DNA of 64,000 bases from Rallus limicola (GCA_022605955.1 JAKCOZ010000008.1:9488001-9552000); one strand, 5' to 3'; counted from the stretch's first letter, positions 25,024 to 37,325 are shown. Notes: generated by a model from the letters alone, not told the origin. Numbers and translations are program-made.

Positions 25024-25503
25024 TGTCCTGCTTTCAGCTGGGGTAGACTTAATTTTTCTTCATAATACTGGGTATATTCCAGTGGGTTTAGGATGAGAAT
25101 AATATTGGTAACACACTGATGTTTTGGTTGTGGCTAGGCCATTTTTACACGAAGTCAAGGACTTTTCAACTTCTCATACTGCTCTGTCAGCAAGGAGACT
25201 GGGGGTTCGTAAGAAGCTGGGAGGGGGCATATTCCATACCATAGGATATCATGCTCAGTATTTAACTTGGGGGGAAGCTGGGCATCAATGGTCTGAGGGT
25301 GGCAAGTGATTGTGCTGTGCATCACTTGTTTAGTAGATTAATTTTCCTCATCATTTTCCTTTTCTGTCATATTGAACTGTCTTTATCTCAACCCATGAGT
25401 TTTACCGTTATGGTTTCTGATTCTCTCCCCCATCCCAGTGTGGGGGTAGAGTGAGTGACTGGCTGTGTGGCTGTTTGAGCGCCTGCTGGGTTAAACTGCA
25501 ACA
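25024..25503 (+). mobile_element. ERVL-type endogenous retrovirus solo LTR, plus strand
   Basis: A 480-bp LTR of the class III (ERVL) type common in birds. It starts TGTCCTG and ends AACA. It shows the family landmarks in order: TTTCAGCTGGGGTAGA (25031), GTCAAGGACTTTTCAACTTC (about 25154), GAAGCTGGGAGGGGGCATAT (about 25213), CATACCATAGGATATCATGC (about 25234), a degraded TATA position at CAGTATTTAACTTGG (about 25257), CTGTCTTTATCTCAACCCAT just after the decayed polyadenylation signal (about 25378-25397), TCTCTCCCCCATCCCA (about 25422), and the 3' GGGTTAAACTGCAACA. No gag, pol or env sequence flanks it, so it is a solo LTR left by recombination between two LTRs. Flanking pentamers TTTGT and CTTGC share TTG but are not a clean target duplication. 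Confidence 0.88.
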
Positions 25504-28254
25504 CTTGCATGCCAAAGTTTGGTAGTCTCAGTTCCTTCTTCAGCTGAGTTTGCACGTGCTTTTCTTTTATACAGATCTTTTAAGGAGCTGAGGTCACTGA
25601 AAATCAGGCTTTGGCGCTTACCTCATGAGAGGCATTGGTGTTAATAGGGAAGGAGATGGTGAGAAGCAGGAGTTGGGATCCTGTTCAGGCATCCCAGAGC
25701 CTCTCAGTGTGCACCTCTGAAGTCACGGTGCAATTCATGGAACCAGAGCCTTTGAGGAGGGAAATGCGTCAGTGTGATGGAAAGTGCCACATCTTAGCCA
25801 GCCTTTATCCAACCCCTGTGTTCATAAGATAAAAATTCCAGCTACTGCACTGAGGTCCCTGTGTCACCTTGCTGCCCAGTGACCCGCTGGCAACTGGATG
25901 AGAGTGTCGCAAGTGCCACTCCTTTGGAGCTAACTTCTGCTGAGCAGTGTAGGAGTGCAGTGGTATCCTTGCTCTTAATCTGTTCCCATGATACCTGCTA
26001 GAAGATAAAGAATTTTTTGCCTGTGACATGAGACAGTCACGTGAACGCCCTGTTTGCAGCACAACTTCCAGCAGAGCGAGGATAAACCTCCCTCACATGT
26101 TCCTGGAAAGCTGAAAGCAAAGTTGTCATTTGTTGTTGCCTGTGGCTCCCTTGGTATCATGAGAGCTTTTCCCTGTCAGTCTATGTGCAGATGTGTCCTC
26201 TGGGGGAAGGCGGCTGTGTCCCAAAAATGCTGCGGTGGCCTAGAAACAGGATAAGGTTATGAGATAGGACTGTGGCTTTCTTCCAGGGCTCTTAGCATCT
26301 TGCTCTGAGCATTGCTAAGTCACATTGGTGCAGTTTTTTTTCTCCAGAATTAACATTTGCTTCTGTGAGGGACATAGGACTTTCTCAGCCAAGTGTCACC
26401 ACGAGGAATCACTCTGCTAGCCTGAAGATGAGTGGCTTGCCTTTTGGGGGGTGGGGAGGTGCAGTTAGGAGGAAGACAAATTTGCAGGTAAATTTTTAAC
26501 TGCCAGTTTCATAAACTTTTAACAGCTGCTTTCCACCAAATTCTCTCTAGATTGCAAAGACCTGGCAATTACTTGACATAGAATTGATGGAGGACCATCT
26601 GTGAGCAGTGTTGCTAGTGAAATAAACTGTATCAAACTTCAGGGAAGTGAATACTCTGCTAATGCGTAGCTCTACAGTGTTAGCCAGAGAGCAGTGTCTC
26701 TTCTTTGGTTTAAAGTGGTTTTCTGTTGGGTTTTGGTTGTTGTTTTTTTTTGTGTTCTGAGAGTTTGGTGGGGTTTTTTTCGAAAAACAAGCCATGTGTC
26801 TTGTGAGTGAAGTGCATAACTGAAAATATCTTCATCTAGGCTTTGTTTGCAGCATCATTGCTATTTTTTCCCCTGATCCTGGGGTAATGCACAGAAAACA
26901 TTCAAAACAATCTCTTATTTTGGAAACACAAAGTAAAATAACTGGTACCACTGAATCTTTACAACTAGTGAGCATCTGCATCAGCCAGTGGCGTGACTTG
27001 GAGGTTAAGTTACAGCATTCAAATCTGTCAGATTTCAGGAAATGACAATGAGTTCTTCACTGGGTGTGCTTTTTTAGATGCACCTGTAAACAAGGAATTA
27101 AATTGACCTAAACTTATTAAGATTTCTCTGTGATAACACATATGTAAACTACTTGAAAGGCACTTGATGACAGAAAGCATTTATAAAGGTTTTGTAATAA
27201 ATTTAACTTTTTCAGATATTATGATTGATAGCAGAGTAAATCTGGCCTAAAGTCATCCAATGCTTGGATACTCTAATATCAAAACTTCCATGTCAGTGCT
27301 GATGTGGTGCATGTACTGTGTGCTACCTGCTGAAGTACTAATTTTGTACTGGTAAGCTTTCTAGATTAACTATTGTGGGATGACCTCAGTGTATACCACA
27401 GTTAGATTGGTGGAGTCCCAGCCTCAAGTCTGCAAAAGCATTTAGCCAGATCTCTTCAGAGATTTTTAGCACGGGTTTTAGAATATGTACTAGCCTGAAG
27501 GTTTTGCTTGTAGGGCATCATTCCTCAGTGAACTGAACTGCATTTCATGAGTTCATCACTATTTTCTTTAATGTCTAGCATCCGTCCACTATATCTGCAA
27601 TTGTTTTGTACTTTATGTGGGAATTGTAAAATTTGCTGGTTCAAGAAACTATAGTGTGAGCTCTTGATAGGCATTTCTTCAGGATAATAAAATAGGACAG
27701 ATAAAATGATGATATAGGTGGGTAAGAACCACTACAACCATAGCTGTTGTAGGAACTGGGCTCCTTGCAGGGTTTGCTTTCCTCCTTTTACAGAGATATT
27801 CTGTTTGCTGCATGGATAAATTTAAGGGTTTTGTTTTGCTGTTTTGTAAGGTATATGCTTATAACTCCCATTTTTCCTTTTAGCCAAACCACTTATTGAA
27901 TAATTTTCTCAGAAAGCTTTTCTAAGCATTTGTGTTTCAGGACAACTCTAGGAATATGCAGAGCTGCAGTGGAAGTATACCCGGCATCTGTTGTGTTTGT
28001 AATAGCTGTAGAGTAGCATAGTAAAAACCCAAGGATGCATTTTAAGTAAGTGATCCAAAATGAGGTACAGATCTCAAGTCAGCCTATAATTAAATTTTTA
28101 TTTCAGATCATTGTGTTTCCCAATAAGAACAGTGAGAAGAAAGGGAACACAAAGCAGATTTACTTGTAGCTTGATGTTCTATCTGCATACAAATCAAACA
28201 AGTTAAACTCGGCACACAGTCTGTATTCACCACAATGTTCCATTGCTGTGCAGC
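25504..28254. other. Unique non-coding DNA
   Basis: No gene or clear repeat is recognised. There are G-rich and T-rich runs (G-rich near 26443-26460, T-rich near 26740-26780) but no motif with four runs of three or more G in close spacing. Open frames are short. Confidence 0.55.
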
Positions 28255-29030
28255 TTCATTTCTGAGGCCAACAAGGCTTGGGGCCAGGTCCTGCATTTGA
28301 GTTACAACCGCCCCAGGCAGTGCTGCAGGCTTGGGGAAGGGTGGCTGAAAGCTGCCCATGGGAAAAGGATCTGGGGGTGTTAGTCAACAGCCATCTGAAT
28401 GTGAGCCAGCAGTGTGCCCAGGTGGCCAAGAAGGCCAACAGCATCCTGGCTAGTATCAGGAATGAAGTGGCCAGCAGAACTAGGGCAGTGATAATTCCCT
28501 GTACTCTTCACTGGTGGTGAAGCCCCACCTTGAATGCTATGTTCAGTTTTGGCCCCCTCACTAGAACTTTCTTCTGTGTCTTTCATATCAAGGTGCTAGA
28601 GCATGTACAGAGAAGGGCAACGAAGCTGGTTGAAGGGTCTGGAGCACAAGTCTGATGAGGAGCAGCTGAAGGACCAGGAGAGGCTTAGCCTGGAGAGGAG
28701 GAGGCTGAGGGGAGACCTTATCACTCTCTACAACTACCTTAAAGGAGAGTGTAACTATGATGTGACAAGACAAGAGGAAATGGCATCTAGTGGTGCTATG
28801 GGAGGTTTAGATTGGATGTGAGGAAACAATTCTTCACTGAAAGGGTTGTCAATCATTAGAACCTGCTGCCCAGGGAAGTGGCTGAGTCACCATCCCTGGA
28901 GGTATTTAAAAGACATGCAGATGTGGCATTTAGGGACATGGTTTAGTGGTGGACTTGGCAGTGAGAGGTTAACATTTGACTCGATAATTTTAAAGGTCTT
29001 TTCCAACCTAAAAATGATTCTGTGATCCTA
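28255..29030 (+). mobile_element. CR1 LINE, 5'-truncated 3' end, plus strand
   Basis: Unmistakable avian CR1. The frame around 28370-28500 reads [20 protein letters not shown] then [20 protein letters not shown], and the frame around 28690-28750 reads [20 protein letters not shown]; both are C-terminal reverse-transcriptase signatures of CR1. The 3' UTR follows (GGGAGGTTTAGATTGGATG, CTGCCCAGGGAAGTGG, GGTTTAGTGGTGGACTTGGC, AAAGGTCTTTTCCAACCTA). It ends in the family's terminal ATGATTCTGTGATCCTA at 29014-29030. Coding frames are interrupted by stops and frameshifts, and a short deletion sits near 28750-28770 before ACAAGAGGAAATGG. The copy is dead. The 5' boundary is approximate; CR1 copies are usually truncated there. 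Confidence 0.96.
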
Positions 29031-31124
29031 GACAAAGGTATTTAGAATACATGGTTAGCACTACATTTACCAAAGCCTCAGTCATCTGGAATGTGTTCTT
29101 CTTTCCACATTAGTAATACAGAAGTTGAATTTCCCCTAAGATTTTTGTTTCTATGCCTTATTAATTTCCTGAGCAGCAAACTAGTTATTGGAGGACTGGT
29201 TTCAATTGCTCACTCAGAAATACCTTTGCATCAACCTCGCAATCTTGCTGCAGTTCTTGCTGAGCCAGTATCACTGGATCATGTTTCTCCAACATTTTAA
29301 TGTGTATAACTAGTATAAATGTTATAGCAGGCAAACACTTCCACCCCTCCCATACTAGGGTTTTTTTTTTTAAGCTATTATTAGAAACATTTACTAGTCT
29401 TGGGCAGAGCAAATATGACCCCTGACTCCTGCAAGTAATGCAGGCAGGAGCTGGCAGTATAAGCAGCATTCTTTACTCAGATACAAGCAGCCTTGCTTTT
29501 TTGCAGGTCATTTTACTGTAAAAAGTACATCTCACATAGATACACCTCCTCCTGTTACAGGAGCCTGCCCCTGTGAAAACACTTGTCTTTTTTTATTACA
29601 CACTAAGTAAGAGAGAAAAAATTTCTTCACTGTGGTGAGATTCATATTTGAGGGAGGGGGAGGCGGGGAAAGGTTTGCTTTAGAGTCTTTCCACCAAAGA
29701 GTGTATCAGTAAATTTTGTTGTCCAGCTGATGATGATGAACAGCACAGATCTGTCCAGCCTTTCCTGTTTCATTGCATCATCTAGCTCCTCTGGGAATGT
29801 CATACTGTTAAAAGCTAGGAGGACATCAGCTTCTCAACAGCATGCCTACTGAATTTTAAGAGCTGAATTTAAGTATAGACTTTTTTGATTTACTAGCTAT
29901 ATTTCTATAGGTGGTGGCAAGTTTACCTCAGGGTAAGGATATACTGAGAGGCCTGTAGAAACTCCTGTTACAAACAAGATCATGGCTATCTATCTGATGG
30001 ACAGTACTTTTTTCCTGCAGGTGAAGTTGTTGCATCTAGCCCTGATACTTGTTTGCTCTGATTTCTATCCCATTTGTCCCCAGTTATATCCAAGCAAACA
30101 AAGCATCCATGTTCCTCCCTTTCTTTTAATTTTAATTTTTTTTAATCTCTCAATTGAATTATTTTTGTGGTAACTCACCATGTTTTAGCACTGCACCTTA
30201 CAGGCTGCATGGTTAACTTTGCCTGCCCCTGCCCTTAGTGTATGAGCATTACGAGGCTGTCCATGCTTCTGTGGTTGTCAGCTGCAAGAGCTGTTGTGCA
30301 AGTGGAGGATGAACTGTAAGAATCCTTGATAGACAAGGCACACAGTGAATGGCAAAGGCTATCTTGGAGCATATTTTGCAAGTCATTCCTCTTGGTGGCA
30401 AAATGAGTTTCTGTTCAGTTGTTATAAAGGCCACCCCAGCTATGGCACAGAAATTGCTGGTAACGATCACTGTGCAAACCGTCTTCTCCATACTGGGGCA
30501 CGCTGCTTCAGTGATGCTCTGGCAAAGGAAACCTTTCCCCAGCTATGGTAGCTGATGAAATGTGGGGGTCTGCATGCTGCTGACAGCTTAAAGTAAGGGA
30601 ACCTTGATGTCATGTATGCAGCCTGTGTCTAATATTACCCTGCATTGCAAGCAGGATTTTGCTTTTTTTCAAGTTAAGTAGTTAATACTGTTCTAAGATG
30701 CATTGCTGTTGTCAAGAGCCACAAGTAGTATTCAGGAGGGTGGATTTAGCTGTGAAGGCTGTTTTTTCAGCCTAATGAGCCAAGTGGGAGGCTTTTCTGG
30801 GGGCAATTCAGAGCACCTACAGCACAGCTTCAGGTTTGAATCACTGTCCAAAAAAAGCATATTCTTTTGAATCCTTTCACAAAGCCATTTCAGCTTTTTT
30901 AAAAGAACCAGAAGTTGTGAGACTAGCAGCATTCTGGAGGTGGGCTTTTGCTTTTTGCTGGTTTGTTCTTTTGTTTTTGCCTTCCCTCCAAATATTACCT
31001 TGAGTTTATTCCTGAAGCCCCAGGGAATCACAGAAATGTAATGTACCCCTGGAAGACACATCAGAAAACTATGTAGCTTCATTTTTCATGACTCCTTCTC
31101 TTTTTCAGTGGCACAACTGAATGT
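29031..31124. other. Unique non-coding DNA
   Basis: No gene is recognised. A GA-rich G-run lies near 29651-29670, and T-rich tracts near 29360 and 30130. A segment at 30335-30353 loosely resembles microRNA-124 and is discussed under rejected items. Confidence 0.55.
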
Positions 31125-31545
31125 CCCAAGGCATTCCTGATAGCTGTTTTCTTATTTGTGAGCATCTTTAGTGAGGGCAGTTCCACAAATATCCCTGGGA
31201 CATCCTTAACTGTCCATACCTAGGGAAAAATTCCCTAGAGTCTGACCTAAATAAACCTCCTCTTCTGCAAATGGAGCCAACTACTTGTCTTTTACTCTGT
31301 AAATGTGATGAACGATTAATTGCTGTCATTTTTAAATATCTCTAACATATATCAAAAATTACTGCACTCCTCTCATTTTCCTTTTTCTGAAGCTAATCTA
31401 AATCTAGATCTTTCACCCTCTACTTCTAGTAATTATTCTCCAGTGCCTTCACTTTCTAGAGAGAATTGCAACATTCTACTTTCCCACTTTGCTGAGTCTT
31501 CAGTGTTTGTGGAAGATTCTTTAAGATTGGCAGTGGTTCAAAGGT
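31125..31545 (-). mobile_element. Diverged CR1-type LINE relic, minus strand
   Basis: Read on the plus strand, the order of blocks matches the antisense of the CR1 RT C-terminus seen in many amniote genomes: GGCAGTTCCACAAATATCCC near 31178, GGGAAAAATTCCCTAGAGTC, then TGACCTAAATAAACCTCC near 31242, ACTTGTCTTTTACTCTG near 31285, then CTTTTTCTGAAGCTAATCTAAAT near 31380. Divergence is high and there is no open frame. Boundaries are approximate. The call rests on the colinear series of short matches rather than on any one motif. Confidence 0.6.
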
Positions 31546-34149
31546 TTGTGTTGTTTTGATTGACTTTAGCACTGGGTTTCTCTAGAACTGTGGGCTTGAC
31601 TACAGTTCACCTGTCTTACATTTTTAGCTGCTTTTTTCCTTGATCTAGTCAGTGGTTTTGACTCATATTTAGAATGGTGTGGATTTTCGGGTCATAGCTA
31701 ATCTTTTCTTGTGAAGATGTAGAGCAGTGAAAGCATGGATTACTTTCGTGTCTTTCAGTCATGAAAGATTTTTCTCTCCTTACATACAAAGCCACAGAGC
31801 TGTACCTCCCTTCTGATATATTTAGAGAATATTCTCTTTTCATCTTTCATGTCCCTCAGTACTGGTAATGCTCTTCTTGTGACATAGGTTCTGATTTACA
31901 GCTTTGCTGTTATTTTACATTTATTCTTAGCCATAAGAAGTTGTTTCTGTGTTGGATTTCCAAAACTTCTGATTTTTAAACAGCTAATTCCTTCTTGTCT
32001 ACCGTCCTGCTTCCAGCCTTTCTCTTTGGCAGCTTTTCAGGGTTTTTTCCCACTGAAGTTTCTGTTCCAGGAGGCCAGCCAGCTGGTTCCCTGAATTTAC
32101 TGAAGCCTTTGTAAGTCCATCATCCTCATTCTGTTGCTTTTACTGTTTTCCTCGGACTCAGAATATAACATCAGTATCAGTCACCTTCCCCTTTGGAATC
32201 CTTAGAGCGTTCTTTTCTTCCCTGTAAATAGGAATTGCATCTAAAACAATCACCTCTGTTGTAATTTCCTGCAGTTCTGAAACCAAAGTTAGTCCCATTG
32301 TAAGGGAGCCTCCTTTGAATAAATTGCTGAGACTTTGACATTTGTTTTATTTAAATGTAGATACTGAAAACTGTAGATACCTAAAGTCTTGGTGCAGTCT
32401 TGGCAGTGCTTCTGGGTGGTTATCTAGACAAGGGTAAGAGACAGGTAGCAGTAGGGCAATTCATCTCTTCATTAGAAGAAGTATTGGTGGAGGTAGGGTG
32501 GTCCAAGGGCAGAGATGAATAAAATGAAAGAATGACAGTTTGTGTCTGAAAGCTGCTGTTTCTGTGAGTTTGATAAAACACATTACATCAATTTGCAAGC
32601 CTTACTGTTATTAGAGGGACCTAGTTCATCACACCTCAGTAGCAGTCTATGCCTTTGCTTGTGGGAGGGTGGTGGGGAGAGGGACTGTGTGGATGTGCCC
32701 ACTGACACTCCAGTGTAGTCCTGGGATACCTGACGAAAAAATTCCTCACGCACATGGTAACCTGTTCTGTTTTAGGAATTGTTTGAAGCAAAATAGCTGT
32801 TAGTATAAATCACTGGATTAAAATCTGGACAAAGCAGCTGCTTCTGCCACTGTCCAGAGCAGGAAAGTGGCCAGTGTTTACCAACTGCTTTAGCTAAATC
32901 TTTTACCTAAAGGAGGTGCTAAGTGGTGTTTAAAACCTTGGCTAACACCTTTCCTAAACATGCCTCATCTGGTTTGTTTAGACAAGACTGGCCAGTATCT
33001 CCTTTTGTGACTAATCATTTCCAATAACCCACAAAAACTTTGTTATAAATTTATCTTATGTCTGAGAGTATGGAGACACAAACCTCAGCCCCAGGAACCA
33101 GGGATGGTGCCTACAGTTACCCTCTTGATCTTTCCAGGCCAGTTGTGTGGGCTTTGCTCAAACAGAAACTTGTTTCATTGCTGCTCTGCCTGCACCTTGA
33201 TCTTACTTCAGGGCCTTCGCTGTTCATTTGATTACTGAAGAACTTTTTGAAAGGGGACTTAAATGTTTAGACAATCTGACAGCAGGCTCACAAAATTTTC
33301 AAGGAAGCTAGCTTCTTCCTTACTTTCTGCATAACTTATGGAGAAAGTTTACTGTTTGGGGAATGATTGGTGGTTTTGTTTAAGTTTGTGTTACTCCATA
33401 GGCTGGAGCAGAAGAAAAATGGAATATGAGGAGTTGGAACAGTGAGGGAAGATGGGCAGATTGCAAATGCATGTGGAGAGATCTGTCCCAGAACCGCATG
33501 CTTAAGTGCTCAGATAAAAGTTAGGAGTCAGAATTGTTCTGGGTTGAAAGCAAAGAAAAAACTGGCTTAAAAGCAACTAGACATGAAAAGAGTGCTAATT
33601 TTGTAATATTCCCTAATTATTTTTATACAATTTCCATCTCTTTCAGTGTGAGATCCAGGTGACTGTCTTGCACAAGGATTTGTCTTATCCTCAACCCAGT
33701 TTGCTATCAGCCTACCTATTTAGTTCCCAGTCTTGTCAGAGTTTCATACAAAAGTTGAACATATTCTTTTTCTATAAAAAGAGTAATTTACTCCCTTTCT
33801 TTTTATTTCTGAAGAATTGACAGTGCAAGCTTGGCTGTTGACTTGAGGCTTTTTTTTCCACAAAGTATATCATCCATAAGATGTAATGGCTTATGTCTTT
33901 AGTTAAGTGGAGGGGTTTTGTTGTTTTTTTTAATCTTATCACATCTTCTGTAAAAGTGCCTCACGTTTTAAGTTGTATCATATTCAAGGACCTTTGACCA
34001 AATGTTTGACAAGAATTGGACAGGGTTGTTCGTTACCAGACAGAGTAGGCTGGGTGAGTGGGGGGTGCCTCCCTGCAGCTTGGGGCTGAACCTGTTCCTT
34101 TGGAGTAAACCTGAAACCCAAAGTTGAAACTGAAGCGTTTCTGTTGGGT
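31546..34149. other. Unique non-coding DNA
   Basis: No gene, RNA or confident repeat is recognised. Open frames are short and featureless. Confidence 0.55.
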
Positions 34150-34345
34150 CCTGAGGAGCAGAAGACTAGATTGCAATACAGGCTACCTGGATTTTATGTC
34201 TGGTTTTGCTGTTGGCCTGCTGCATCACTGCAGGTAATTTTCTTCCCTGATATTGATCCAAAATGAAATGGGAGAAAAAACTTGGTGCAGAGAGTGAAGC
34301 ACAGGCCATGCTTTGGAAAGGCACCATATAAACAATTATTTACAG
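34150..34345 (+). mobile_element. MIR/CORE-SINE-like relic, plus strand
   Basis: Landmarks follow the order of amniote MIR-type SINEs: ACCTGGATTTTATGTCTGG near 34188, GTTGGCCTGCTGCATCACTG near 34211 (the 'actggcctgctgggtgacc' block), TCCAAAATGAAATGGGAG near 34257 (the 'ctgtaaaatgggg' block), then the tail GCTTTGGAAAGGCACCATAT near 34311 (the 'gctttgag...aaagcgctatata' block). The copy is old and contains indels. It has no coding capacity. Confidence 0.65.
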
Positions 34346-35331
34346 TAATGTTTCTTTCGATGCAAATATCAGAATTTGAGTGATGGTTTCTCAAGTCAAA
34401 GTCTTCATGTAATGAAGAGCCTACCATCTTCTAGTGAAGTTCTACAGGGCTTAAACTTTTGGTTGACAAGAACCAATATGTAAATTTTAGGAGTGAGGGA
34501 AGCGTGAATGCCGTTTCCCAGGCCCCTACCTTCCCAGCCTACATGGATGTGTTTCAAGATGCTGATGAGAATGTTTTAATGATTTGCTGAACATCCCAAG
34601 TCATGCCAAGTCCAAATGCCTCTCTCCAATTTTTCCCTGCAGCTGCCTCAGCGGGATTATGCTTTCTTTTCATCTATCTTTCAGCAAGTGCATTGTGCAA
34701 GAGTATGTAAATATCTGTACAGAGAGGGCAGCACAAACTGCACACATGGTACTGTTTAGGCAACTCAGACAGATGGTGCGAGTGTAGTTACAATGAAAAC
34801 AATTCCTTAAACATGGGTGGGGGAAAGTCTTATATCTTTCCACTAATGTGGAAGCCCTAGCAGGATCTGGGCCTGGGATCAGAGTAATCCCTCAGCTCGG
34901 GGCTCTTGCTTGCAGAAAATTGCATTGTGTTGTTCCAGGTAGCTTGACTCCTGCAAGATCTCTCACTTCAGCAAAGATGCAGGATGAAGGGGTAATACTG
35001 CCTTGGCTCTTTTTCATTCTAATCCCTCCCTATTGTTTTGTTTCCAAGAAGCATTTTTATTTACCCTTCCTCAAATGAAAACATGAAACAATGGTAGGGT
35101 TAGTTTCTCAGGGCATCAGATCCTCTGTTAGTCATCTACACTGCTACAAAACACTTCCCATAGTGCAGACACAGCCTGTCTTTTGCCTCATGCACTTCTG
35201 ATTGCAGGTGAGGTGGTTGGTGAAAGCAGAAGAGTAACCAAGAGCTCCTTTTGGCAGCAGGAGCCAACAGCAAAGCTTATCAAGTCAGACTTCCCATGTG
35301 TGGTGAAATGGGTTGTGCTCCATCCATACAT

Positions 35332-35364
35332 CCCTGCCTGCCTGCCTGCCTTCCTTGCCTCGCC
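35332..35364. repeat. (CTGC/TGCC)n simple repeat
   Basis: About four tandem CTGC/TGCC units followed by a degenerate TTCCTTGCCTCGCC tail. A second similar patch lies about 240 bp downstream. Confidence 0.85.
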
Positions 35365-35574
35365 ATGGTGTTTAAAATGTGGGTTTGGCAATATGGAGAC
35401 AGCTGGGGTAAAAGGAAGGCAGAGAGGGCACACACATAGCAGTGGTCGTGGTAACTGTGCTCACCCTACGCTCTCAACCATTCTCCTTGCCGTGTTCCTC
35501 TGTCGGGGTTCCTTTGCTGCCAAATGCTGCTCTGCAGATGCCCCCCGCCCCCAGCACTCCTCCAGCTTGCAGCT

Positions 35575-35600
35575 TCCCTGCTTGCCTGCCTGCTTGCCTG
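35575..35600. repeat. (CTTGCCTGC)n simple repeat
   Basis: CCCTGCTTGCCTGCCTGCTTGC: a second TGCC-type short tandem repeat. Together with the patch at 35332-35364 it marks a pyrimidine-biased microsatellite-prone stretch. Confidence 0.8.
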
Positions 35601-37134
35601 TACAGGAGCACCATTTCCCTGGTCCTCCCAGCTGCTTTCTTGCTGGAGCTCACAGATGACTGCTATGCAGAAATATGCACGACAGACAAGACCTTGCTCA
35701 GTCTAGCAGCTGTTGCTAGGGAAGGATGTGACATTTAGTGCTAGTACAGAGGGTCAATGAGATAAGAGCCCTAAGGATAATTTCTGTAATGTGGGGTTCG
35801 GTGATTTGGAGTGGGGGAGAGAGCAGTAAGAATTATGCAGCTACTACTAATCTGGTTGTTTGGGTTTTTTTAACCTTGCCTCAGAGAGCTCACGGTTTCA
35901 ACCAGACAGATGTTACCACCTTCAGATATTAAAGACATGCTTAATCTCTATGGAGACATTTGCTTCACCTAATGAAATGAGCTGCAGCAATCAATTTTAT
36001 TCTGTGCCTATTGATCATGTCTGTTTTAGGGAGACAAATACAAGACAACCTTAATTAAGAGGATCTATCTCTTCCTTTAGTAGTGCTTTCCAGCAGGAAG
36101 CTTTCACGTCCCATATTGTACTTTTTGATAGAAAATCTCACTTCTGTTTGAACCGGGATTAAATTGAAACCAAAAGCTTGCATTTCTATCCCCTGTGCAG
36201 ATTGTAAAGGAATAAAGTGGTCTGTGTTTTTAAAGTGCATAATTCAATTTATTTGGATTCACTGTCCCACAGAAATTAGAAAATCAATAACTTTAGCTGC
36301 CAGGTGCATTCTTCATTTATATATATATTTAAGACTGTGAATGTGGGTGACGTCTATCTTTTCTGAATTGAGTGGCTTCATTGCAAATAAATAAAAAGCA
36401 TAGGATTATTTCTTCTTAACATCTAGCTTGAGGATATTCTCCCTTAGTTTCTTTCCTTCTCTTCCTGGCTGTATCCCAAATACAATACACGCTATTTTCA
36501 AACTATATTGCCTTTAGCATAGTCCTCAAAGAACGGATCTTCAGTAAATCAAATGGGCATTGTGAGTGTTGTTGAGGGAAGTTTAACTTCAGAGCAGTCC
36601 CATGCTTTAAACAAGATACTGGTACCACTGAGGAACATGCTGCTCTAAATGTAACTTAAAATACTGTGGTGCAATTTCTGACCCAGTTGGTGCCAGACAT
36701 AGGCTCTCGAAAGCATCTGCAGGCAAATCTATAAGCTGTTTGTGGCCGGTGTGTGGCGGTGATGCATGTTGCATGGTGAGGAGCTGACTGGTTCAGCTGG
36801 TGCTTTGAGCAGCACCTCACTTCTTGCAGGAAAGGGGGGGAAAATGGTAGTGTGCAAAGGGCTTCGCAGCAGGAATAGTGCTCTGCAGCACTTCTCTGCC
36901 AAAGCAAAGCACTCCTAGGCAGAAAAATGTTTCCTTTGCTCACAAGACAGCTGTGGAAAATACACACAGGAATTATATTTAAGGAAATATTTGCTTTTGT
37001 GAAGGCAGAAACATGAAAATACTTAATCAGTGGCGTTAGATTGCTCATGATAACTAATCATAGTAGTGCATCTCAGCATTGAGCAATGAATGTACCAAAC
37101 ACTGTATCAGCAGGGAGGGATTGTAGAGAACTTT

Positions 37135-37325
37135 GCCAATAGCACTTACTACATGCTGTGTTTCTCACCATCTCAAAGTACGTGCCGTCCTCCACGGGAG
37201 GTGAGGATTATTCCATTGTGTAGCATGATAAACTCAAGCACAGTGAAGTGTCCAAGCTGAGCATAGAGCAAAGTTGGGCAGAATACAAGAGGACTCTTAT
37301 CCTTCATCCCCTGCCTCTCCGTGTG
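37135..37325 (-). mobile_element. MIR/CORE-SINE-like relic, minus strand
   Basis: On the plus strand the sequence reads as the antisense of a MIR-type SINE: AGCACTTACTACATGCTGTG near 37141, ATCTCAAAGTACGTGCC near 37171, GGAGGTGAGGATTATTCCAT near 37197, ATAAACTCAAGCACAGTGAAGTG near 37229 (antisense of the 'cacttcacctctctgtgcctcagttt' block), then AGCATAGAGCAAAGTTGGGCAGAATACAAGAGGACTC up to about 37296. The orientation is opposite to the relic at 34150. Confidence 0.7.

Larger units (their letters stand above)
34346..37134. other. Unique non-coding DNA with TGCC-rich patches
   Basis: No gene is recognised. Two TGCC-rich simple repeats (35332-35364 and 35575-35600) explain why a 158-codon frame at 35183-35659 stays open and shows repeated PACLPACL-like sequence. 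A short (TA)n run lies near 36318. Confidence 0.55.

Noticed and set aside
29651..29671. G-rich stretch considered as a G-quadruplex.
   Set aside because: Only three runs of three or more G are present in close spacing; the fourth run is too short.
30335..30353. AAGGCACACAGTGAATGGC resembles mature microRNA-124 (16 of 19 positions, seed intact), with CCTTGAT just upstream as in the real precursor.
   Set aside because: The would-be precursor has only a 5-bp stem with a tiny loop, then an internal loop and another 5-bp stem. The 5' arm does not pair with the mature-like segment over about 20 bp as a pre-microRNA needs. Chance similarity is more likely.
35183..35659. 158-codon frame with PACLPACL-type repeats.
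   Set aside because: The repeat pattern comes from TGCC microsatellite patches, and neighbouring frames on both strands are also open, so it is not a gene.
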